Source: Shewanella decolorationis S12
Lineage (GTDB): Bacteria > Pseudomonadota > Gammaproteobacteria > Enterobacterales > Shewanellaceae
Length of the DNA stretch: 49,847 nt
Direction: 5' to 3'
Assembly: GCF_000485795.1 (NCBI RefSeq)
Contig: NZ_AXZL01000038.1
Coordinates: 1-49,847, forward strand
The notes below the pieces were generated by a model. The model did not search any database and had not been told where the DNA came from. It saw only the letters and a program-made list of their open reading frames with translations. The translations under genes were made by a program, and so were the position numbers. Shown one piece after another: positions 25,940 to 34,587 of this stretch (position 1 is the stretch's first letter; every line of letters begins with the position of its first letter).

Positions 25940-26599
25940 ATGACAAAACACTCCTCCATGCAAGTGTCGAGGCCACTGCCTCGACCAACACTCAGTTTAA
26001 GTCGCATCTTACGTCCGCTAGGGATCGGAATGGTTGCAGCACAACTATTGGGTTGTTTTGCGCCACTAGCCCAGTCTAATGAGCCAAAAACGGATATTCG
26101 TACCGAGGCCGCGAAACAGACTGAAGTGGTGCAAACTGCGGGGATAGCGGCGAAACTACAAGGGATAAAAGAAAAGCCAAGTTTGAAAGTTGAGCAGATC
26201 TCGTCCTTTACGTCACCGAGTCTGTTAAAAGGTGAACTCTCCCTCGGAACATTTGTTGACTTTAAGCAACCGCTTAAGGCGACGTTGACGATTCGCAATC
26301 CATCAGCCAATGCGGTTGCGCTGCGTTATCATTCAGGCATGACGGCGGATCTAGTATTGACGACTGTGCAAGGAAAGCCTCTTTGGGCTTGGTCAGACGA
26401 TATGATGTTTACTCAAGCTCTGCGTGATACGCAGCTAGCAGCAGGTGAAGAGCTGATTGTCACTTTTGCCATTCCTGCCAAAGCATTAGCGGGTATTCCG
26501 ACAGAAGGCGCAAACTTAACTGCGCAATTTGCAGGTAAAGCGATGCAGAGTGAATTACCCGCAATGGCACCCATAGTGTTTTTACTTACTCTTGAGTAA
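25940..26599 (+). CDS. BsuPI-related putative exported protein
   Basis: This 219-aa protein starts with a positively charged stretch and a short hydrophobic segment (GIGMVAAQLLGCFAPLAQS), with a possible lipobox LLGC near residue 38. The C-terminal half (about residues 115-215) has the pattern of the BsuPI intracellular proteinase inhibitor-like beta domain: LTIRNPSANAVALRYHSGMTADLVL, then LWAWSDDMMFTQAL, then LAAGEELIVTFAIPA. The function is unknown. It begins 2 nt after the AsmA-family gene and is the last gene before a bidirectional terminator. Confidence 0.8.
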   Translation: MTKHSSMQVSRPLPRPTLSLSRILRPLGIGMVAAQLLGCFAPLAQSNEPKTDIRTEAAKQTEVVQTAGIAAKLQGIKEKPSLKVEQISSFTSPSLLKGELSLGTFVDFKQPLKATLTIRNPSANAVALRYHSGMTADLVLTTVQGKPLWAWSDDMMFTQALRDTQLAAGEELIVTFAIPAKALAGIPTEGANLTAQFAGKAMQSELPAMAPIVFLLTLE

Positions 26600-26688
26600 T
26601 TTTTACCAACAATAAACTTGCTTAACATTGACTTATTGGCGTCAAAAAGATAACTCAGTTCTAAGGATAACCGTATCATTTACAAATG

Positions 26689-26721
26689 AAAAAGGCAGTA
26701 ACCTAAGGTTACTGCCTTTTT
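26689..26721. terminator. Bidirectional terminator between the BsuPI-like gene and mltD
   Basis: A 15-bp perfect stem AAAAAGGCAGTAACC / GGTTACTGCCTTTTT with a TAA triloop separates two convergent genes. Confidence 0.93.
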
Positions 26722-26800
26722 ATTTTAGTGTGACAGCTGGTGAATTTGGCTGAGAGCTTGTCTTTGCTTATTTTTGACGCCTTTAAACAGCGGCAAAGCA

Positions 26801-28348
26801 TTAAGCATTTAAATTGCTTTCATCCACAACCAGTTTTAACACTTGACCGGGTTGAATGTATTGTGATGGCGTTAAGCTGTTCCATTCGAGCAGTTCAGCA
26901 ACAGTCACTTTAAACTTGCTGGCAATGCGCGCTAATGAATCGCCTGATTTTACCTTGTAACTAACGGTACGAATTTGCTCGGCGTTAGCTTGGTTTTGCG
27001 GAGCAACGATCGTCAGTTTTTGGCCCATCTGCAATTTACTGTCTTTGGTTAAATGGTTCCAAGCGGTCAGTTGCTTCACCGATACCTTATGATCTTGTGC
27101 AATTTGCCACAGCGTATCGCCGGATTTCACTTTATATGTCAATTTGTTGCCAGAGGTTGATGTTGCAGCCTTTTTAGGTAACTTCTGGCTTGTTGACATT
27201 GCATACAGCTGTTCATCATCGGCTGAGACAGGGATAATCAGGTGCTTACCTGCAACGATATTATTGTTTTTCATACCGTTTGCCACACGGATTGCATTGA
27301 CAGTGGTATGGTGCTTCTTGGCAATGGCGCCGATACTATCACCGGATTTGATGGTGTATCTGAGCCAACTTACACGGGCTTCACTCTCGGTTTCGGCCAG
27401 TGCTTTTTTAAACTCTTCTGATTTATCAATCGGCAAAACCAGCGTATGAGGCCCCGTGGGGGCCGTGGCCCAGCGGTTGTATCCTGGGTTGAGTTTTAAC
27501 AGCTCGTGGGTCGTCATATTGGCGAGCCCAGCAGCCATGGCCAAATCAATTTGGCTATCAATATCAACGACTTCAATAGACGGGCTGTTTTCAATTGGCG
27601 TTAGTGTAATGCCGTACTCGTCGGCATGTTTAATCACTTCGGCAAGGGCCAATAATTGCGGTACATAACGTTTTGTCTCTTTGGGGAGATCGAGTGACCA
27701 AAAATCGGTGTTAAGACCTTTATCCACATTGCGCTTAATAGCATTAAGGACGCGAGACTCGCCCGAGTTGTAGGCCGCAATCGCATAAAGCCAATTGTTA
27801 TTGGTTTTGTCGTACAGGTATTCGAGCATGTCCAACGCGGCCACGGTGGAGGCTGGCACATCGCGACGGCCGTCGTACCACCAATTCATCTCTAACCCAA
27901 AATAGCTGGCCATAGGGGAAGTAAATTGCCAAAGCCCAGAGGCGGAACTTGCCGATGAAGCGGTTGGATCGAAAGCACTTTCAATAATTGGCAAAAGGGC
28001 AATCTCGATCGGTAGATGACGCTTCTCAAGCTCTTCGACGATCAAATACATGTAAGGTGCCGCACGCTCAGAAATCACTTCGAGGTGTTTGGGGTTCTTG
28101 ATGTACCAATCGCGGTAATAATTAACTAATTTTTTGTCAGGAATGGGGAGTTGCATTCCTTGACGAATTCGCTCCCACACATCAGTAATTTGCGCCGATT
28201 CAGGTTCGGTTGCGAGATAATACTGTGGGACACTATTTTCGGTTGTGACGGTTTCAGCTTCAGGTTTGGTCACCTGATGGTTGTCTAAAGTCTGACAACC
28301 CGTTAGTAGGGCAATTCCCCCTACCACAACATAAAGTGATACTCTCAT
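26801..28348 (-). CDS. mltD: Membrane-bound lytic murein transglycosylase D with LysM repeats
   Basis: This 515-aa lipoprotein cleaves peptidoglycan glycan strands. The start at 28348 gives a signal peptide with lipobox LLTGC (C18). The SLT domain has the catalytic Glu E123 in LLPIIESAFDP, then SASGLWQFTSP and a later AIAAYNSGESRVL. Three LysM domains follow (each begins with the YxxKSGDS/T pattern, e.g. YTIKSGDSIG, YKVKSGDTLW, YKVKSGDSLA), against two in E. coli MltD. It is convergent with the BsuPI-like gene and upstream neighbour of gloB, as in E. coli. Confidence 0.95.
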   Translation of the reverse strand: MRVSLYVVVGGIALLTGCQTLDNHQVTKPEAETVTTENSVPQYYLATEPESAQITDVWERIRQGMQLPIPDKKLVNYYRDWYIKNPKHLEVISERAAPYMYLIVEELEKRHLPIEIALLPIIESAFDPTASSASSASGLWQFTSPMASYFGLEMNWWYDGRRDVPASTVAALDMLEYLYDKTNNNWLYAIAAYNSGESRVLNAIKRNVDKGLNTDFWSLDLPKETKRYVPQLLALAEVIKHADEYGITLTPIENSPSIEVVDIDSQIDLAMAAGLANMTTHELLKLNPGYNRWATAPTGPHTLVLPIDKSEEFKKALAETESEARVSWLRYTIKSGDSIGAIAKKHHTTVNAIRVANGMKNNNIVAGKHLIIPVSADDEQLYAMSTSQKLPKKAATSTSGNKLTYKVKSGDTLWQIAQDHKVSVKQLTAWNHLTKDSKLQMGQKLTIVAPQNQANAEQIRTVSYKVKSGDSLARIASKFKVTVAELLEWNSLTPSQYIQPGQVLKLVVDESNLNA

Positions 28349-28602
28349 GGAAAACGATAGTCCTCTGTTAGTGCATTGCCACAGCACAATCTTGCTTAGC
28401 TTTGATATAGCCTAATGTATTGATTGTTATGTAAATAGCGACAACACAGAGCGCAAAGTATTCACGCAAAAACGAGCCATTCTATGGGATCTTTTCGATC
28501 TTGTCCCTAAATTATCGTACATCTTGTGGGGTTACTTTTGATTTACATCATCAAAAGTGGAAAAAACTGTATAATTTTCAGTCGGAAATAGATCGTTTTT
28601 TA

Positions 28603-29406
28603 CTAAAAAATATCTTTCCACTGCCTGAGCAGGGTAAAACAGGTCAGTTCATCTGCTTTAGTCAGATCCTGATCACAAAACTGATTTTTTATGCTGTTGA
28701 CTATGGTAGGTGCTAAAGGTCTAAGGAAGGGATTAATGGCTCGCTCCAATCCTATCGTTGAGGGAATGGTGGCTTTGCCTTGGGCACGAAGGGTGCTTGC
28801 CTGCTCCACATAGGCGTTAAGCGCTTCATTATCAGTATCGACCGTTTGGGCAAACTTCAGATTTGATAAAGTGTATTCATGGGCGCAGTAGACTCGGGTT
28901 TCATCGGGCAGCGCCGCGAGCAGACTTAAGGATTGCCACATTTGGCTTGGCGTGCCCTCAAATAAGCGGCCACAGCCAGCGCTAAAGAGGGTATCACCGC
29001 AAAATAATGCGTCATCAACGAGATAGGCAATATGCCCAGCAGTATGCCCGGGAACGGACAGAATACGAACGGGCACGTCAACAAAGGGTAGGGTGAGCGT
29101 ATCGCTAAGCATTGGGTTAATCGGCTGATTGATGCCTTCAATTGCTTCAGTTTGTGGACCATAAACGGCTAAGTCATGGCCTGTAGTCTGTTTAACATGG
29201 GCCGCGAGGGCAGGGATCCCACCCGTGTGATCCCTATGGTGATGGGTGATCAAAATACCCGCTAGTGTGAGTTGCTGTGCGCGCAAGTAGTCGATCACAA
29301 CATTGGCATCGCCTGGGTCAACCACATACACGTTTTGCTGGGAGTCTTGTCGCAACACCCAGATATAATTGTCATTAAAGGCATTAATCGCTGTTATAGT
29401 GAGCAT
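28603..29406 (-). CDS. gloB: Hydroxyacylglutathione hydrolase (glyoxalase II)
   Basis: This 267-aa metallo-beta-lactamase-fold enzyme hydrolyses S-lactoylglutathione to lactate and glutathione, the second step of methylglyoxal detoxification. The dinuclear metal motif THHHRDH (H55, H57, D59, H60) is intact; later metal histidines occur in VPGHTAGH and YCAHEYT. The length is slightly above E. coli GloB (251). It is divergent from the SAM-methyltransferase gene 29576-30310 as in E. coli, where gloB, yafS, rnhA and dnaQ are neighbours. Confidence 0.95.
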   Translation of the reverse strand: MLTITAINAFNDNYIWVLRQDSQQNVYVVDPGDANVVIDYLRAQQLTLAGILITHHHRDHTGGIPALAAHVKQTTGHDLAVYGPQTEAIEGINQPINPMLSDTLTLPFVDVPVRILSVPGHTAGHIAYLVDDALFCGDTLFSAGCGRLFEGTPSQMWQSLSLLAALPDETRVYCAHEYTLSNLKFAQTVDTDNEALNAYVEQASTLRAQGKATIPSTIGLERAINPFLRPLAPTIVNSIKNQFCDQDLTKADELTCFTLLRQWKDIF

Positions 29407-29575
29407 AGCATCGCCGATCGCTGTATTTCGATTTGAAGATAAGGTTATTATCCATAAGACGATAACGTTTGGCGACTGTTGCTATCATCTATAGGCAAAA
29501 GCCAAACCGGTATTGGGTGATAGGGTGATTTAACATCATCATTGAGCAAATACGTAACAGGAAGGGAGGAGACTT

Positions 29576-30310
29576 GTGTCCTATAACAGTTCTGCGTACA
29601 AACCCGAACAATGGGACGATTTGCCTAATGGCCCAGCCCTCCAACAAGCCGTTGCCGATAAGCTTGCCGATTGGTGGCCAAGGGTATTTGGTTATCATCT
29701 GCTCAAACTGGGCCCGTTAAGCGCCGAACTGTCGAGCATGTCATCCCCAGTTGCCCATCATTTCTCGCTGTGCTCAGAACCCAATGCCTCGTTAATAGGC
29801 GATTTTTGTCACTTACCTTTACAGAATGGGGTGATCGATGCGGTGCTGATGAGTCTGCTGCTTGAATTTGAAGCAGATCCTTACCGTATCCTGCGCGAAA
29901 CCGACAGGGTTCTGATCGCTGGCGGATACCTATTTATTGTGGGTTTTAACCCCTTAAGCCCTGTGTTTCTGGGTAAGCTTTGGCCTAAATATCAGGATAA
30001 ATTACCCTGGTGCGGGCGTTTTTTTATGCCGTCTCGAGTGCGAGATTGGTTAGGGCTATTAGGCTATCAAGTGGTCAGCGATGAGCGTTTAGTCTATCAC
30101 CCATTAATTGGTGAATTTAATGAAGGCCGTTTTATGCAGCAAACTTTGGCCTCATGGTTACCTAGTGCGGGCAGTTTATATTTGATTGTCGCGCGTAAGT
30201 TAGAGTCACCATTAACGCCCATCCGTGACAAACGTAAGGTGAGACAACCTAATTGGACCACTGCGCCTAGCGCTGGCCGAACAGGGCACTTATCTGAACA
30301 TACCAAATAA
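29576..30310 (+). CDS. SAM-dependent methyltransferase domain protein (YafS-like position)
   Basis: This 244-aa class I methyltransferase-like protein has NASLIGDFCHLPLQNGVIDAVLMSLLLEF and the downstream hydrophobic GGYLFIVGFNPLSP stretch typical of the fold. A weak motif I suggests a divergent SAM pocket. The GTG start at 29576 is supported by a strong GGGAGGA 6 nt upstream. The place between gloB and rnhA/dnaQ mirrors E. coli yafS, also an uncharacterised methyltransferase-like gene. It is 24 nt ahead of the lysR-type gene on the same strand. Confidence 0.85.
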   Translation: MSYNSSAYKPEQWDDLPNGPALQQAVADKLADWWPRVFGYHLLKLGPLSAELSSMSSPVAHHFSLCSEPNASLIGDFCHLPLQNGVIDAVLMSLLLEFEADPYRILRETDRVLIAGGYLFIVGFNPLSPVFLGKLWPKYQDKLPWCGRFFMPSRVRDWLGLLGYQVVSDERLVYHPLIGEFNEGRFMQQTLASWLPSAGSLYLIVARKLESPLTPIRDKRKVRQPNWTTAPSAGRTGHLSEHTK

Positions 30311-30334
30311 CTTTTATTCATCAATGAGTTTGTT

Positions 30335-31234
30335 ATGCGAATAACCTTAAGGCAACTTGCGGTGTTTGAAGCTGTTGCACGCAGTGGACAAGTCGCGAAA
30401 GCGGCTGAACAAGTCAACCTGTCGCCGCCGGCGACCTCCATGGCCTTGGCTGAATTAGAAAAACAACTTAACGCCCGTTTATTTGAACGGATAGGCAATC
30501 GGTTACAGCTCAACTCCCAAGGGAATCTATTGTTGCCGCTGGCAACGGACTTGTTGCATAGGGTCGAGCAAATCGAGCAAGCGTTCACGCGCCAAGACGG
30601 CGATTTAGTCGGGCATTTAAGCGTGAGTGCCAGTTCCACTATTGGTAACTATTTGCTGGCGAAGGCGGCAGTGGCTTTTTGTCAGCAACACACCCAGACC
30701 CACGTGGACGTAGCGATCACCAATACCCAAGAAGTGATCCAATCGGTCGCGCAATTTCGTGCCGAAATGGGGTTTATCGAAGGACATTGTACCGATAACC
30801 GTTTAAATATCGAGCCTTGGCATAAGGACAGACTATTAGTCTTTTGTCATCCCGCGCATCCCCTCGCTGGGCAAACGGTTAAACCCGCAGCGGTCAAAGG
30901 CCAATCTTGGGTTCTAAGGGAAGAAGGCTCGGGCACAAGGGAATATTTTGTCAATGCAGCCAATGAATTAGGTATGCAGCCCGAGGCAAAATTCTGCTTT
31001 TCTACGCCCGATGCCATCAAGCTCGCGGTAAAACAAGGGGCTGGGTTGGGCGTGCTCTCGGAATTGGCTCTCGATAAAGACATCAGCCGAAAAGAGTTGG
31101 CACTGGTAACCATTGAAGGCCTAGTGCTGGAGCGACAATTTTATCGTATTACCCACAAGAGCCGCCAAGCCACGTCATTAGGTCTGGCCTTTGTGCAGTT
31201 TTGCGGTAATTTCTTCCATTTATCTCGGGAGTGA
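30335..31234 (+). CDS. LysR-family transcriptional regulator (YeiE/CysB-like)
   Basis: This 299-aa regulator has an N-terminal winged helix-turn-helix (residues 1-60: LRQLAVFEAVARSGQVAKAAEQVNLSPPATSMALAELEKQL) and a C-terminal periplasmic-binding-like effector domain (about 90-295). The STIGNYLL and EEGSGTREYF patterns recall the YeiE/CbbR group, whose effectors in other bacteria include sulfite and sugar phosphates. Here the effector is unknown. It follows the methyltransferase gene by 24 nt and is probably co-transcribed. In E. coli no regulator occurs at this place between yafS and rnhA. Confidence 0.9.
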   Translation: MRITLRQLAVFEAVARSGQVAKAAEQVNLSPPATSMALAELEKQLNARLFERIGNRLQLNSQGNLLLPLATDLLHRVEQIEQAFTRQDGDLVGHLSVSASSTIGNYLLAKAAVAFCQQHTQTHVDVAITNTQEVIQSVAQFRAEMGFIEGHCTDNRLNIEPWHKDRLLVFCHPAHPLAGQTVKPAAVKGQSWVLREEGSGTREYFVNAANELGMQPEAKFCFSTPDAIKLAVKQGAGLGVLSELALDKDISRKELALVTIEGLVLERQFYRITHKSRQATSLGLAFVQFCGNFFHLSRE

Positions 31235-31282
31235 TCGGCGCAAGTGTAAGCGCCGAAATGAGCGCCGAAGTGATTACTGGTA

Positions 31283-31759
31283 TTAGGACTCAGCCTGATA
31301 GCCTTCATCGACTTGGGTAGGGCTCGCTTCAGCGGCGGCGCGGGCGAGTTGATCGCAGCGCTCGTTTTCGGCGTGTCCGGCGTGACCTTTCACCCAACGC
31401 CAATCAATTTGGTGGAGCTGGGCTGCTTTGTCTAAACGTTTCCAGAGGTCAACATTTTTTACTGGTGTACGATTTGAGGTCATCCAGCCTTTTTTCTTCC
31501 AACCATGGATCCAGGTGGTGATCCCTTGGCGCATATATTGGCTATCACTGGTTAAAATGACTTTACAGGGCTCCTTTAACGCCTCAAGAGCGATGATGGG
31601 GGCTAATAATTCCATGCGATTATTGGTCGTCAAGGCAAAACCATCGGACATCTCCTTTGTATGGCCCTTATAATTCATTACAATGCCATAGCCACCGGGG
31701 CCAGGATTGCCCAAGCAAGAGCCATCGGTGAAGATGTGGATTAGTTTTAGTTCAGTCAT
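31283..31759 (-). CDS. rnhA: Ribonuclease HI
   Basis: This 158-aa endonuclease degrades the RNA strand of RNA-DNA hybrids. The catalytic carboxylates lie in [31 protein letters not shown] and [10 protein letters not shown]. The basic protrusion [10 protein letters not shown] is present. The ATG at 31759 is preferred over a TTG one codon upstream. It is divergent from dnaQ across 70 nt, the arrangement of overlapping promoters known from E. coli. Confidence 0.97.
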   Translation of the reverse strand: MTELKLIHIFTDGSCLGNPGPGGYGIVMNYKGHTKEMSDGFALTTNNRMELLAPIIALEALKEPCKVILTSDSQYMRQGITTWIHGWKKKGWMTSNRTPVKNVDLWKRLDKAAQLHQIDWRWVKGHAGHAENERCDQLARAAAEASPTQVDEGYQAES

Positions 31760-31829
31760 CAAATGGTTATCCGCTGCAAAAATACCGGCCGAGTATAACC
31801 AATAAATGTCATAAGAAGCGCATAAAAGT

Positions 31830-32558
31830 ATGAATATTATCTCAAACGCAAGCCGTCAGGTTATTTTGGATACTGAAACCACGGGTATGAACCAAGGCAG
31901 TGGTGCAGTGTATTTAGGCCACAGAATTATTGAGATAGGTTGTGTTGAGGTGATCAACCGCCGTTTAACAGGTCGCTATTTCCATCAATATATCAATCCA
32001 GGCCAAGCGATTGACCCAGAGGCGATAGCGGTTCATGGTATCACCGATGAACGCGTCGCCAATGAGCCTAGGTTCCATCAAATAGCGCAAGAGTTTATCG
32101 ATTTTATCAGTGGCGCCGAAATTGTGGCCCATAACGCAAACTTCGACGTGAGCTTTATGGACCATGAATTTTCGCTGTTGCAGCCTTTAGGGCCAAAGAC
32201 GAGTGAAATTTGTGAAATCTTAGACTCCCTCGATATCGCAAAATTTTTACACCCTGGGCAAAAGAACAACTTAGATGCCCTGTGTAAGCGCTACGGTATC
32301 GATAACTCCCGCCGCCTTTACCATGGCGCGTTACTCGACGCCGAGATCTTAGCCGATGTGTATTTGGCGATGACAGGTGGGCAGACCAAGTTCAATCTCT
32401 CTAACGAAGAAGTCGGCCAAGAGGCTGGTGGTATTCAACGCTTTGATCCGGCATCACTTAATCTTAAAGTGATCAGCGCATCGGCCGATGAACTCCTTAT
32501 GCATGAAAAACGTCTTGATTTAGTCGCAAAATCAGGAAAATGCCTCTGGAGAGGATAA
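31830..32558 (+). CDS. dnaQ: DNA polymerase III epsilon subunit (3'-5' proofreading exonuclease)
   Basis: This 242-aa proofreading subunit of the Pol III core binds alpha and theta. The DEDDh exonuclease motifs are visible: ILDTETTGM (Exo I), HNANFDVSF (Exo II) and [15 protein letters not shown] (Exo III, HxxxxD). The C-terminal about 60 residues should hold the alpha-contact peptide. It is divergent from rnhA. The next gene starts 4 nt after its stop, so they are probably co-transcribed. Confidence 0.96.
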   Translation: MNIISNASRQVILDTETTGMNQGSGAVYLGHRIIEIGCVEVINRRLTGRYFHQYINPGQAIDPEAIAVHGITDERVANEPRFHQIAQEFIDFISGAEIVAHNANFDVSFMDHEFSLLQPLGPKTSEICEILDSLDIAKFLHPGQKNNLDALCKRYGIDNSRRLYHGALLDAEILADVYLAMTGGQTKFNLSNEEVGQEAGGIQRFDPASLNLKVISASADELLMHEKRLDLVAKSGKCLWRG

Positions 32559-32562
32559 TTTA

Positions 32563-34104
32563 TTGCCTATGACGATGTCGCTGCGAAAATCCTTACTGAA
32601 TACCACATTTGTGCTCGGCGGCCTCTGCTTGAGCACTGCTTTGCTTGCCGCCGATACTGAGCCGGCTGCGACCACAGCGTCACCCGCCAATTTGGCTTCA
32701 AAAACGAATGAGGCGCAACCCGTTGATGCAACTCCAAACGATGCGAAAATCAATGGGTCGAAAGCTAGTGTAGATAAGGCCGCTGAGGTTAACGTGAGTG
32801 CCCAAAAGCCCGTTGATGCTAAACCGAATACCATTAGCAAGCCTCCTAAGCTTTTGACGGAAAAAGCAGTGCCCGTTGACACCGCCTCTGAGCTTAAGAA
32901 TCGCTTTCGGGTTGATCATATGGTCAGCAACATGACGCTGTTGATCCAGCGGGAGTATGGTTCTGCGCCTGTGGTCATTGTACTGCCCGATGGAAGTAAG
33001 TGGTACGCCAATCGCCATCCTGAGAACGTAAAATGGGTCGATGGGATAACGGGAGATATAATTTATATCGAATCACCGTTGCCTGGACCTTGGCAATTGG
33101 TCGGTAAAGTTGTGCAAGGTTCGAAAATCAAGCGTGTATCAAAGCTTGAGATTGAAGTGCAACACTTACCGCAACCCTTATTCCAAGGTGAAGAGGTTAA
33201 AGTCGTCGCCCAATTGATGGGGGATGCTGAGCGGGTTCGCATGCCGGGTCTCGATTATCTTGTCGAGTGGACCGCCCATTTTGTGAGTAAACATCGTGCT
33301 GGCGATGAAAATTTTGCCGCTGGCGATATTATTGTGGGTTCATACAAAGATAATGGCGAAAAGTTTGATGAAAGGCCCGATGATGGCACTTTTACGAGTG
33401 ATATCAATCTGAAACAGCCATGGGGTGAGTACGACTTTGTGGTACAAGCCCGTAATAACGTGTTTGAGAGGCAAGTTTCCTTTCCCTTCACCTTATCACC
33501 ACGGCCTGTGCATGCCGAAGTGATCACGCCTGATGACCCGTTAACGGGTCAATGGAAAATAATGCTACACGCCGATAGCAGTGTGTTACAACTTGCAGAA
33601 ACGCATTTTTCATTTGAACTTGTAGGACCAGCGGGCTTGCAGTTACCGGTTGTCCTCCATGGGCTGACGCAAGACAGTACAGAACTGCCATTACCACTAG
33701 TCACGGAATTTGGAAGTTATCGCATTAAAGGTACAGTGGCGACCACCACAATCGCAGGGCGTGAAATAATACTGGATTTGCCTGAGCTCTTTTTTAACTT
33801 AGTACAACCGCCAGAACCTCCACCGAGTGAAGAGGAATTAGCCGCTGTAGCCGCCCAAAAGGCCGCAGAGGAAGAAGCACTCGCTAAGCAGGATGCGCTC
33901 TTCTGGATCATTACCGTCAATGCTGTTTTATTATTGTTAGGCATTGTGGGGCTCATCGTTTGGCGCAAACGACAAAGTTTAGCCCAGGCTCTTGCCGCTG
34001 CTGAACAAAGAATTCTAGATGAAGCGGAACAAAATAAGACCGCAGCACCATCGCTTGATGAAATTGATTTGACCATGCCGGATGAGCCTGATAATCGTAG
34101 ATAA
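32563..34104 (+). CDS. TIGR03503 family protein, exported with C-terminal membrane anchor
   Basis: This 513-aa protein begins with a signal-like segment (LNTTFVLGGLCLSTALLAA), then a low-complexity Ala/Pro/Asp/Lys linker (about residues 30-100). A globular domain has SNMTLLIQREYGSAPVVIVLPDGS and VEVQHLPQPLFQGEEVKVV. A single C-terminal TM segment (WIITVNAVLLLLGIVGLIVW) is followed by a charged cytoplasmic tail. TIGR03503 proteins are widespread in marine Gammaproteobacteria and often lie next to dnaQ; their function is unknown. A TTG start is preferred because AGGA is 7 nt upstream of it, against 13 nt for the ATG at 32569. Confidence 0.85.
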   Translation: MPMTMSLRKSLLNTTFVLGGLCLSTALLAADTEPAATTASPANLASKTNEAQPVDATPNDAKINGSKASVDKAAEVNVSAQKPVDAKPNTISKPPKLLTEKAVPVDTASELKNRFRVDHMVSNMTLLIQREYGSAPVVIVLPDGSKWYANRHPENVKWVDGITGDIIYIESPLPGPWQLVGKVVQGSKIKRVSKLEIEVQHLPQPLFQGEEVKVVAQLMGDAERVRMPGLDYLVEWTAHFVSKHRAGDENFAAGDIIVGSYKDNGEKFDERPDDGTFTSDINLKQPWGEYDFVVQARNNVFERQVSFPFTLSPRPVHAEVITPDDPLTGQWKIMLHADSSVLQLAETHFSFELVGPAGLQLPVVLHGLTQDSTELPLPLVTEFGSYRIKGTVATTTIAGREIILDLPELFFNLVQPPEPPPSEEELAAVAAQKAAEEEALAKQDALFWIITVNAVLLLLGIVGLIVWRKRQSLAQALAAAEQRILDEAEQNKTAAPSLDEIDLTMPDEPDNRR

Positions 34105-34223
34105 AGCGACATACAGCTTGAAGATTTGAAGCCTGATTTGAAGGTATTTTGTTCATTTAACATGGGATTTTGTTAAGTTTGGCGAAATTTTAACTAAACG
34201 ATGCAATTGGGTGAAAAAAACGG

Positions 34224-34252
34224 TTGACGCTACGAACACTCAACCGTATTAT
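34224..34252 (+). promoter_or_regulatory. Sigma-70 promoter for the tRNA-Asp pair
   Basis: TTGACG (34224-34229) and TATTAT (34247-34252) are separated by exactly 17 nt, with the first tRNA 16 nt further on. An inverted repeat CGGTTGA (34221-34227) / TCAACCG (34240-34246) overlaps the -35 box and spacer. Confidence 0.75.
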
Positions 34253-34268
34253 TCACCGCAACTTGAGT

Positions 34269-34345
34269 GGAGCGGTAGTTCAGTTGGTTAGAATACCGGC
34301 CTGTCACGCCGGGGGTCGCGGGTTCGAGTCCCGTCCGCTCCGCCA
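34269..34345 (+). tRNA. tRNA-Asp (anticodon GTC), copy 1
   Basis: This 77-nt gene includes an encoded CCA. The acceptor stem GGAGCGG pairs with CCGCTCC, and the T-loop arm reads GGGTTCGAGTCCC. The anticodon GTC lies in CCTGTCACG, so it reads aspartate codons GAC/GAT. It is identical to copy 2. Confidence 0.98.
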
Positions 34346-34401
34346 GTCAAGTTGTTGAAATTAAAATTATAGTGCTGTTACAGCGTTATGATAAAAAGTT
34401 T

Positions 34402-34478
34402 GGAGCGGTAGTTCAGTTGGTTAGAATACCGGCCTGTCACGCCGGGGGTCGCGGGTTCGAGTCCCGTCCGCTCCGCCA
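34402..34478 (+). tRNA. tRNA-Asp (anticodon GTC), copy 2
   Basis: This 77-nt gene is base-for-base identical to copy 1, with encoded CCA. The repeat period is 133 nt. The 56-nt spacer has no obvious promoter of its own, so both are probably cut from one transcript that ends at the terminator 34488-34519. Confidence 0.98.
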
Positions 34479-34487
34479 ACATTCATG

Positions 34488-34519
34488 AAGCCCATGCTAT
34501 TAATTAGCATGGGCTTTTT
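34488..34519 (+). terminator. Rho-independent terminator after the tRNA-Asp genes
   Basis: A 12-bp perfect stem AAGCCCATGCTA (34488-34499) / TAGCATGGGCTT (34505-34516) is followed by TTT, 9 nt after copy 2. Confidence 0.9.
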
Positions 34520-34554
34520 GATTTTCCATCAGTTCCTATCTCATTTCTTTCTTC

Positions 34555-34587
34555 GTGACCGTGACCAAAATGTGACCATTTCGTGAC
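34555..34587 (+). repeat. Four GTGAC direct repeats
   Basis: GTGAC starts at 34555, 34561, 34572 and 34583. The last three are spaced exactly 11 nt, about one helical turn. The array lies between the tRNA terminator and the hairpin element. It may be protein-binding sites or an integration remnant. Confidence 0.5.

Noticed and set aside
31236..31255. CGGCGC/GCGCCG hairpin between the lysR-type gene and rnhA as a terminator
   Set aside because: No T-run follows on either strand, so it is not a convincing intrinsic terminator.
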